Assembly (NCBI GenBank): GCA_035646375.1
Contig: DASRPM010000179.1
Location: forward strand, 1-5,714
Direction of reading: 5' to 3'
Source of the DNA: DASYRM01 sp035646375
GTDB lineage: Bacteria; Acidobacteriota; Vicinamibacteria; Vicinamibacterales; UBA2999
DNA: 5,714 bases
Both the position numbers and the translations under genes were made by a program. Below, piece by piece: positions 1 through 4,835 of this stretch (position 1 is the first letter of the stretch; each line of letters starts with the position of its first letter). Below the pieces are notes generated by a model, which made no database searches, was not told the DNA's origin, and saw only the letters and a program-made list of their open reading frames with translations.

Positions 1-135
1 CGCAACGGCTACTTCGGGGTGAAGTCGAACGTGGAAGTGGCGGTGAAGCTCAACGCGGTGCAGGTGCCAAGCGGCTTCTACGATCAGACCGAGAACTGGC
101 ACATCACCTACGGGGATTCGGATCAGGATCGCTGA
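1..135 (+). CDS. C-terminal end of an unidentified protein (5' partial)
   Basis: Frame 1 is open from the first base and ends at TGA 133-135, giving the last 44 residues of a protein that begins outside the window. The tail contains NGYFGVKSNVEVAVKLNAV and ends in YGDSDQDR. It alternates hydrophobic and polar residues (VEVAVKLNAV), which suggests beta strands, and finishes with an acidic polar tail. I do not recognise the family and assign no function. That it is coding is supported by continuous codon use without stops, by third positions rich in G and C, and by the next gene starting only 6 bp after its stop, as expected inside an operon. No membrane segment or known motif is visible in this piece. 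Confidence 0.7.
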   Translation, partial: RNGYFGVKSNVEVAVKLNAVQVPSGFYDQTENWHITYGDSDQDR

Positions 136-141
136 CGAACT

Positions 142-591
142 ATGACGCTCAACGATAAGGTCAACGGCGAGATCACCGCCGCGATGAAGGCCAAGAACCC
201 CGCGCGCCTCTCGGCGCTCCGCATGCTGAAGGCCGCCATCATGAACAAGGGCGTCGAAAAGCACCGCGATCTCGACTACGCCGAGGTGCTGCAGGTGGTG
301 GCGGCGCTCGTCAAGCAGCGGCGCGACTCGATCGAGCAGTTCTCGAAGGCCGGGCGCACCGACCTGGTGGACAAGGAGACGAGCGAGCTCGGCGTGCTCG
401 AGGAGTACCTGCCGCCGGCCGCGTCCGCCGAGGAGGTGGCGGCGGCCGTGGCGGCCGCCATCGCCGAGACCGGCGCCGCCTCGATCAAGGACATGGGCAA
501 GGTGATGAAAGCCGTGATGCCGAAGCTCGCGGGCAAATCCGCGGACGGGCGCGCCGTCAACGAGGCGGTGCGCCGAGCGCTTGGCGCCTGA
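142..591 (+). CDS. yqeY: GatB/YqeY domain-containing protein
   Basis: The 149-residue product matches the stand-alone GatB/YqeY family in length and layout. This domain is homologous to the tail domain of GatB, the subunit of the tRNA-dependent amidotransferase that binds tRNA. The role of the stand-alone protein is not well defined, and a tRNA-related function is only inferred. Recognisable family blocks are LSALRMLKAAI (about residues 23-33), the helix VKQRRDSIEQFSKAGRTDL (about 57-75), the ELGVLEEYLP segment (about 82-91) and the C-terminal block DMGKVMKAVMPKLAGKSADG (about 117-136). An Ala-rich low-complexity helix lies between the last two. The ATG is 6 bp after the upstream stop. The only SD-like string is AGGA at 125-128, somewhat far upstream, so initiation may be coupled to the preceding gene. 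The 3' end overlaps murJ by 11 bp in another frame. The protein is cytoplasmic, with no signal peptide or membrane segment. Confidence 0.93.
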   Translation: MTLNDKVNGEITAAMKAKNPARLSALRMLKAAIMNKGVEKHRDLDYAEVLQVVAALVKQRRDSIEQFSKAGRTDLVDKETSELGVLEEYLPPAASAEEVAAAVAAAIAETGAASIKDMGKVMKAVMPKLAGKSADGRAVNEAVRRALGA

Positions 592-2176
592 CCCTGCGCC
601 CCCCGCCAGCGTCGCACGGTCGGCCGCGTCGGCCGGCGCGGCCACCATGACGAGCCGGATCCTCGGCGTCGTCCGCGAGCAGGTGCTCGCCTACCTCTTC
701 GGCGCCGGCGATGCGATGGACGCCTACAAGGTCGCCTATCGCGTCCCCAACCTGCTGCGCGATCTGTTTGCCGAGGGCGCGATGAGCGCGGCGTTCGTGC
801 CGACGTTCGCGCGCGCGCTCGCCACGGGCGGCAAGCCGTCGGCGTTCCGGCTGGGCGCTTACGTCGTCAGCGCGCTGCTCCTCATCACCGGCGTCTTCGT
901 CGTGCTCGGGATGGTTTTTGCCGAGCCGCTGGTGCGGCTCTTCGCCGGCGACTACCGCGAAGTGCCGGGCAAGCTCGAGCTCACCGTCCTGCTCACGCGG
1001 ATCATGCTGCCCTTCCTCACGTTCGTGGCGCTCGCCGCGGCGTTCATGGGCATGCTCAACGCGCTGCACCACTTCTTCGTTCCGGCGGTGTCGCCGGCCA
1101 TGTTCAACGTCGGCTCGATCGTGTGCACCGTGGGCCTCGTGTCGCTGATGCCGCGAATGGGGCTGCCGGCCATTGCCGCCGTGGCCATCGGCACGATCGT
1201 CGGCGGCCTGGCGCAGTGGCTGGTGCAGTGGCCGCTGCTGCGGCGCGAAGGGTTCCGCTACAGGCCGGCGCTCGACTGGCGCGACGAGGGGCTGCGGCGC
1301 GTGCTGCTGCTGATGGGGCCGAGCACGATCGGGCTGGCCGCGACGCAGGTCAACGTGTTCGTCAACACGCTGCTGGCCACCCGCGAAGGCACCGGCGCGG
1401 TCTCGTGGCTCGACGTGGCCTTCCGCCTGATGTACTTGCCCATCGGTCTCTTCGGCGTCTCCATCGCCACGGCCACCACGCCGGCCATCTCGCGCATGCT
1501 CGCGCACGGCGACACCGCCAGCGTCCGCAAGACGATCGCCGACGGCATGGTGCTGATGCTGCTGCTGAACGTACCCGCAACCGTCGGACTCGTGGTGCTC
1601 GCGGAACCGATCGTGCGCCTGATGTACGAGCGCGGCGCGTTCCTGCCGTCGGATACGATCGCGGCAGCGGGGGCGTTGCAGTTCTACGCGCTCGGCCTGC
1701 TCGGCTACTCGGTGGTCCGCATCGCCTCGCCCGCCTTCTACGCGTTTGGCGAAAGCCGCACGCCGGTCACCATCAGCTTCGTGACCGTGCTGGCCAACGC
1801 GGCGCTCAACTTCGCTCTCGTGGACGTGATGGGCTACCGGGGACTGGCCCTTGGCACGTCGATCGCGGCGCTGCTGAACGCCGGGCTGCTGCTCGTGATG
1901 CTGCGCCGGCGCCTCGGCGGCATCGACGGCGGCGCGATGGCGGGCGCGTTGGCGCGGATTGCCGTGGCGGCGGCGCTCATGGGGGCGGCCGCGGCTGGCA
2001 CCGACGCGTTCCTCTCGGCCCGGCTTCCCGGCCACGGTCTCGCGGCCCAGCTGATGCGCGTCGGCACGACGATCGGCGTCGCGCTGGCCGTGCTGGCGGT
2101 TTCCGCCCACCTGCTCCGCGTGCCGCAGTTCTCCGAGGCCGTCTCGCTCGTTTCGCGGCGTCTGCGGCGCCGCTGA
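581..2176 (+). CDS. murJ: MurJ, lipid II flippase (MOP/MVF family)
   Basis: The 531-residue, very hydrophobic protein has the length and about 14 membrane segments expected of MurJ, which moves lipid II across the inner membrane for peptidoglycan synthesis. The family signature is clear at the N terminus: SRILGVVREQ (25-34), FGAGDAMDAYKVAYRVPNLL (40-59) and LFAEGAMSAAFVP (62-74). R26, R32, D47 and R60 keep the spacing of E. coli R18, R24, D39 and R52. R282 in FRLMYLPIGLFGV matches E. coli R270 by context. These positions are known to be important in E. coli MurJ. The start is TTG at 581, inside the end of the GatB/YqeY gene. It is preferred because the next candidate, ATG at 647, would remove the amphipathic part before SRILG. 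No strong SD is visible, so translational coupling is likely. The C terminus ends in an Arg-rich cytoplasmic tail (RRLRRR). The exact start remains less certain than the identity. Confidence 0.95.
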   Translation: MAPDPAPPASVARSAASAGAATMTSRILGVVREQVLAYLFGAGDAMDAYKVAYRVPNLLRDLFAEGAMSAAFVPTFARALATGGKPSAFRLGAYVVSALLLITGVFVVLGMVFAEPLVRLFAGDYREVPGKLELTVLLTRIMLPFLTFVALAAAFMGMLNALHHFFVPAVSPAMFNVGSIVCTVGLVSLMPRMGLPAIAAVAIGTIVGGLAQWLVQWPLLRREGFRYRPALDWRDEGLRRVLLLMGPSTIGLAATQVNVFVNTLLATREGTGAVSWLDVAFRLMYLPIGLFGVSIATATTPAISRMLAHGDTASVRKTIADGMVLMLLLNVPATVGLVVLAEPIVRLMYERGAFLPSDTIAAAGALQFYALGLLGYSVVRIASPAFYAFGESRTPVTISFVTVLANAALNFALVDVMGYRGLALGTSIAALLNAGLLLVMLRRRLGGIDGGAMAGALARIAVAAALMGAAAAGTDAFLSARLPGHGLAAQLMRVGTTIGVALAVLAVSAHLLRVPQFSEAVSLVSRRLRRR

Positions 2177-2177
2177 C

Positions 2178-2196
2178 GCCCGCCCGGAGAGCGGGC
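2178..2196 (+). other. Small GC hairpin after murJ
   Basis: GCCCGC at 2178-2183 can pair with GCGGGC at 2191-2196 around a 7-nt loop, starting 2 bases after the murJ stop. There is no T-run after it, so it is at best a weak or Rho-assisted terminator or an mRNA-end stabiliser. In DNA this GC-rich a 6-bp stem could arise by chance. The rest of the 72-bp murJ-rhomboid gap shows nothing clear. Confidence 0.25.
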
Positions 2197-2248
2197 CATC
2201 GAACACTGCCGCTTGCGCCCGCTCCGGGGTTGAACGAGACTGGAACCG

Positions 2249-2989
2249 ATGGGATCGCGCTCGTACTCCGGCGGCTCAAACTTCGCGATCGGGCCCGGCG
2301 CGCTGACGCCGGCGATCAAGATCCTGATCGCGCTCAACGTCGGCGCGTTCCTGCTGCAGCAGATCGTGCAGGAGCTGGTGTTGGAGCTCGGACTGCAGCC
2401 GTCGGCGGTGCTCACCCAGCTCCACGTGTGGACGCCGCTCACGTACATGTTCCTGCACGGCGGCATTTCCCACATCCTCTTCAACATGCTCTCGCTGTGG
2501 ATGTTCGGCGTCGAGCTGGAACGGATGTGGGGCACGGCGTTCTTCACGCGCTATTACCTGGTGTGCGGCGTCGGCGCGGCGGCCACGACGATCGTGCTGT
2601 CGTTCCTGCCCGGCGACATCGGCCTGCAGCTGTACCAGTCGTTGACGATCGGCGCGTCAGGCGCGATCTACGGCGTGCTGCTCGCCTATGCGCTGTACTT
2701 TCCAGACCGCCGGATCCTGTTCTACTTCCTGTTCCCGATTCCAGCGAAGTACTTCGTGATGATCATCGGCGCGATCTCGCTCCTGTCGGCCATGGGGAGC
2801 GCCGGCGACGGCGTCGCGCACGTCACACACCTGGGCGGCCTGCTGGCGGGTTGGATCTACCTGCGAGGCCGGCGAATGCGCCTGACCGCCGAGATCCAGT
2901 ACCAGTTCAACCGCTGGCGCATCAACCGCGCGCGGCGCCGGTTCGACGTGCATCCCGGCGGGCGCGACGATCGGCCGCGGTACCACTGA
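2249..2989 (+). CDS. Rhomboid family intramembrane serine protease
   Basis: This 246-residue polytopic membrane protein has the six-segment core of bacterial rhomboids. These proteases cleave substrate transmembrane helices inside the lipid bilayer. The catalytic elements are all present: GASG with nucleophile S137 (codon TCA at 2657-2659), the catalytic histidine H194 in HVTHLGG (H191 is the conserved extra histidine), and the HxxxN pair H75/N79 in HGGISHILFN, matching GlpG H150/N154 that stabilise the oxyanion. The loop GVELERMWG follows, as is usual. The N terminus has about 20 polar residues and no extra cytoplasmic domain. The C terminus is a basic tail (about 206-246, rich in Arg), probably cytoplasmic. 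The ATG has a weak GGA a few bases upstream. The gene lies 72 bp after murJ on the same strand and could be read through or have its own promoter. The substrate cannot be deduced. Confidence 0.94.
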   Translation: MGSRSYSGGSNFAIGPGALTPAIKILIALNVGAFLLQQIVQELVLELGLQPSAVLTQLHVWTPLTYMFLHGGISHILFNMLSLWMFGVELERMWGTAFFTRYYLVCGVGAAATTIVLSFLPGDIGLQLYQSLTIGASGAIYGVLLAYALYFPDRRILFYFLFPIPAKYFVMIIGAISLLSAMGSAGDGVAHVTHLGGLLAGWIYLRGRRMRLTAEIQYQFNRWRINRARRRFDVHPGGRDDRPRYH

Positions 2990-2993
2990 GCTC

Positions 2994-3076
2994 TAGCTGG
3001 TAGCCGGTAGCTGGTAGCTCGTAGCCGGTGGGCCGGGCGAACGGGCTACAAGCTACTGGCTACGAGCTACCAGCTA
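2994..3076. repeat. Heptad tandem repeat forming a long palindrome
   Basis: The left half is five head-to-tail seven-base units at 2994-3028: TAGCTGG, TAGCCGG, TAGCTGG, TAGCTCG and TAGCCGG. The right half (about 3045-3076) carries about four and a half units of the same kind in the opposite orientation. TAGCTGGTAGCTCGTAGCC at 3008-3026 is the exact reverse complement of 3058-3076. With two G-T pairs the stem extends to 24 pairs (3008-3031 with 3053-3076) around a 21-nt loop. It sits 4 bp after the rhomboid stop and directly touches the truncated end of the minus-strand pseudogene. As RNA it would form a strong hairpin from either strand, so it could end or protect the rhomboid transcript, although no T-run follows. 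It may be a copy of a dispersed intergenic repeat family. I cannot check other copies from one window. Confidence 0.85.
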
Positions 3077-3363
3077 TGCCGCTGTTCTCCACCGCCGTCC
3101 AGCCGCCGTAGACGCTCGTGATCGGGTCGGTCGCAGTCGACGGATCCTTGGCCTGCGGGATCTTCGCGAACTCCTCGTTCTGCGCGGCAAAGACGACGTT
3201 GGAGTTCGGAAACAGGATGCCGCGCATGACCTGATTCAGGTTGCCGTGCACGCGATACCGCGCCGCGGCGGGCGCCCCGGCTTCTGAGCCGCCGGGGCCT
3301 GCGCCTGCACCACCGCCATGGCCGCGATGCCCGCGACGAGCGCCGCAGCGCGATGCCTTTGAT
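3060..3363 (-). pseudogene. Remnant of a secreted protein gene (N-terminal part, frameshifted and truncated)
   Basis: On the minus strand a coherent protein start is spread over three frames. A good SD (GGAG, 3372-3369) stands 5 nt before ATC AAA GGC ATC at 3363, where an ATG would be expected. One frame later comes a signal-peptide core, AALVAGIAAMAVVQAQAPAA (about 3346-3287). Another frame later comes the mature part, AARYRVHGNLNQVMRGI, followed by LFPNSNVVFAAQNEEFAKI and ending ...GGWTAVENSGIA. Each switch fits loss of one base. The second falls at or next to the homopolymer CCCC at 3275-3278 on the + strand. Reading stops at TAG (3062-3060), inside the heptad repeat. The mature segment resembles the start of small secreted proteins I associate with Acidobacteriota, some with a later CxxCH heme motif, but this rests on memory only. 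The part that would carry such a motif is missing. Sequencing error could explain the frameshifts but not the truncation. Confidence 0.6.
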
Positions 3364-3390
3364 GAATTCTCCGTCAGGCACGGCTATGAT
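3359..3390 (+). promoter_or_regulatory. Putative promoter of the beta-propeller gene
   Basis: TTGATG (3359-3364) and TATGAT (3385-3390) resemble sigma-70 -35 and -10 boxes, but the 20-nt spacer is longer than ideal. The -10 box matches TATAAT at five of six positions. Transcription would begin near 3397, only about 3 nt before the ATG at 3400, and there is no SD before that ATG. A near-leaderless mRNA is therefore possible. The element overlaps the former start of the minus-strand pseudogene. Confidence 0.35.
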
Positions 3391-3399
3391 CCGGCCACC

Positions 3400-4431
3400 A
3401 TGGGCAAGCACACCTTCCGCCTCATCCTCGGCAGCCTGCTGGCCGCCGCCACCGCGCTGACGCTCGCGGCCGCCAGGACCGACCCGAACAACATCACCGG
3501 CTCGACGGGCCTCGTGATGATCGACAAGCGCGGCAATCTGGTGCGCTTCTTCGATCCCGCGACGCTGAAAGAGACCGGCACCGTGGGCATCGGCGGGATA
3601 CCCCACGAGCTCGCCATCTCACCCGACCACAAGTTCGCCTACATCCCGATTTACGGCGACGGCGTCTACGGCGCGAACCCGAACCCCGGCCACATCATCG
3701 CCATCGTCGATCTCACCACGCGGAAGATGACCGGCACCATCGACGTGTCGCCGGCCATCGCGCCGCACGGCCTGAAGGTGGACGAGAACGGCACGCTGTA
3801 CGCCGTGTGCGACCTGAGCCGAAAGTTGCTCGTCATCGACCCGAAGGCGCGGAAGGTGCAGGCCTCGATCGACATCGAGGGCCACGGGCACTGGCTCGCG
3901 GTGCTGCCCGACGGCAGCAAAGCCTACACGGCCAACAAGCAGGACCGGCTGTTCGTGAGCGTCGTCGATCTGAAGGCGCGCAAGATGGTGGGCCGGATCG
4001 AGATGCCGAACGGCACGCAGGGCATCGGCATGTCGCCCGACGGCTCGCGCGTGGTGGCGGCCGACTATGCCGAGCCGAACATCCGGGTGATCGACACGGC
4101 CACCGACAAGGTGATCGACGTCCTGAAGCTCGATGGTGTGAAGGGCGGCGGGCCGTTCCGCCTGCAGTACTCACCCGACGGCAGCCGCCTGCTGACGACC
4201 ACGCTCGGCGCCAACGTGCTGAACGTGTTCGACGCCGCAAACCTGCGCGGCAAGCAGCTCGTGGTGCCGGTGGGGCGGGATCCCTTTGGCGTGGCCTTCA
4301 CCAAGGACGGCAAGACCGCGCTGGTATCGAACCACGGCGACGGGACGATTTCGGTGGTGGACGTGGCGTCGGGCACGGTGAAATCCAGCTTCACCGCAGG
4401 AACCGGGATCGAGACGCTGGCGTTCTACTGA
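3400..4431 (+). CDS. Exported YVTN-like beta-propeller repeat protein
   Basis: The 343-residue product starts with a signal peptide: basic GKHTFR, hydrophobic LILGSLLAAATALTLAA, and probable cleavage after AAA at about residue 25. The remainder is a beta-propeller of the YVTN/cytochrome D1-like kind. Blade repeats recur at ISPDHKFAYIPI (73-84), VDENGTLYAVCD (127-138), LPDGSKAYTANK (169-180), MSPDGSRVVAAD (211-222), YSPDGSRLLTTT (257-268) and FTKDGKTALVSN (300-311). Each is followed by a V-x-D strand such as IIAIVDLTTRKMTGTIDV. This predicts a closed propeller of six or seven blades outside the cytoplasm. No CxxCH heme site or obvious catalytic residues are seen, so a binding or scaffold role is likely and the ligand is unknown. 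ATG 3400 is chosen because it begins the signal peptide. The open frame upstream to 3241 is non-coding in character and lies over the pseudogene. A hairpin follows 1 bp after the stop. Confidence 0.88.
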   Translation: MGKHTFRLILGSLLAAATALTLAAARTDPNNITGSTGLVMIDKRGNLVRFFDPATLKETGTVGIGGIPHELAISPDHKFAYIPIYGDGVYGANPNPGHIIAIVDLTTRKMTGTIDVSPAIAPHGLKVDENGTLYAVCDLSRKLLVIDPKARKVQASIDIEGHGHWLAVLPDGSKAYTANKQDRLFVSVVDLKARKMVGRIEMPNGTQGIGMSPDGSRVVAADYAEPNIRVIDTATDKVIDVLKLDGVKGGGPFRLQYSPDGSRLLTTTLGANVLNVFDAANLRGKQLVVPVGRDPFGVAFTKDGKTALVSNHGDGTISVVDVASGTVKSSFTAGTGIETLAFY

Positions 4432-4432
4432 C

Positions 4433-4452
4433 GGGCCGCCTGAAGGCGGCCC
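4433..4452. terminator. Bidirectional hairpin between convergent genes
   Basis: GGGCCGCC (4433-4440), loop TGAA (4441-4444) and GGCGGCCC (4445-4452) form a perfect 8-bp GC stem. It fills the 21-bp gap between the stops of the propeller gene (+) and the cupin gene (-), so it can act for both transcripts. Neither side has a proper T-run, so Rho-independent termination is not certain. The stem together with the flanking CCTACA also resembles a short REP-type palindrome, and the cupin stop codon (CTA on the + strand, 4453-4455) begins at the base after it. Confidence 0.6.
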
Positions 4453-4797
4453 CTACATCTGATCGTCGTCCCGCAGCCAGTCCTCCCGCGGCGGGCTGTA
4501 GACGTCGAGCTGAAACGTGTCGTCGAGCGCCTCCGCCTGATGGCGCAGGTTCGCCGGGATGTGGAGCACCTCGCCCTCGCGCACGATGATTTCCTCGTCC
4601 TCGACGCGGAACTTCAACGCGCCCTGCAGGACATATGTCATCTGTTCGCTTGGATGGGCGTGCATCGGAACCAGCGCCCCCTGCTTCAGATAGGTCTGCG
4701 CGAGCATCTGGTGGGCCCCGGCGATGATCTTCTGGGACATCAATTCGGTGATCTTTGCAAGGGCGATTTCATCCCAGCGGTGCAGTCGGGCAGGCAT
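4453..4797 (-). CDS. Small single-domain cupin, KdgF-like
   Basis: This 114-residue protein is one cupin barrel. The first cupin motif is GALVPMHAHPSEQMTYVLQG (40-59). It gives metal ligands H46 and H48 and has Q52 where the classical motif has Glu. The second is GEVLHIPANLRHQ (75-87) with the fourth ligand H86. The end, DVYSPPREDWL, places D98, Y100 and R104 at the same spacing as the catalytic Asp, Phe and Arg reported for KdgF, the cupin that linearises 4,5-unsaturated uronates in pectin and alginate breakdown. A His-His-Gln-His metal site is also, as I recall, the KdgF arrangement. The family call is solid and the KdgF activity is inference, because no pectin or alginate gene lies nearby and many cupins of unknown function look similar. 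The start ATG (4797-4795) has no clear SD. The gene converges on the propeller gene and diverges from the E1 gene with a 38-bp gap. Confidence 0.9.
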   Translation of the reverse strand: MPARLHRWDEIALAKITELMSQKIIAGAHQMLAQTYLKQGALVPMHAHPSEQMTYVLQGALKFRVEDEEIIVREGEVLHIPANLRHQAEALDDTFQLDVYSPPREDWLRDDDQM

Positions 4798-4825
4798 TGG
4801 AGGTGTCGGCCGATAGTGCCATAAT
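4797..4825 (+). promoter_or_regulatory. Putative extended -10 promoter of the E1 gene
   Basis: TTGGAG (4797-4802) and CATAAT (4820-4825) are separated by exactly 17 nt. TG at 4817-4818 one base before the -10 box makes an extended -10 element. The -10 matches TATAAT at five of six positions. Transcription would start near 4832, about 4 nt before the ATG at 4836, and no SD is present. The -35 box overlaps by one base the start codon of the divergent cupin. On the other strand TTGACG (4832-4827) could be part of the cupin promoter, but no good -10 box follows it. Confidence 0.5.
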
Positions 4826-4835
4826 TCGTCAAGCC

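Noticed and set aside
557..2206. A 549-codon open frame on the minus strand opposite murJ
   Set aside because: The translation is low-complexity, rich in Arg, His, Gln and Ala with no family motif, as expected for the antisense of a high-GC gene. The opposite strand encodes an unmistakable MurJ.
2213..2241. TTGCGC and GAGACT as a promoter for the rhomboid gene
   Set aside because: The spacing is 17 nt, but GAGACT matches only three of six -10 positions, which is not distinguishable from chance here.
1123..3003. A 626-codon + strand frame spanning murJ, the gap and the rhomboid
   Set aside because: It is Arg/Ala/Pro-rich without motifs and crosses two well-supported genes in a different frame. 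Such long frames are common in DNA with this GC content.
2994..3076. The heptad repeats considered as a CRISPR array
   Set aside because: Units are seven bases long, contiguous, without spacers, and inverted in the second half.
3241..3399. Extending the beta-propeller gene upstream to 3241
   Set aside because: The extra 53 residues are Pro/Ala/Arg-rich, would bury the clear signal peptide inside the protein, and overlap the minus-strand pseudogene.
3395..3404. GCCACCATGG around the propeller start, identical to a eukaryotic Kozak context
   Set aside because: All surrounding genes are bacterial and the string is a chance match in GC-rich DNA. It has no role in bacterial initiation.
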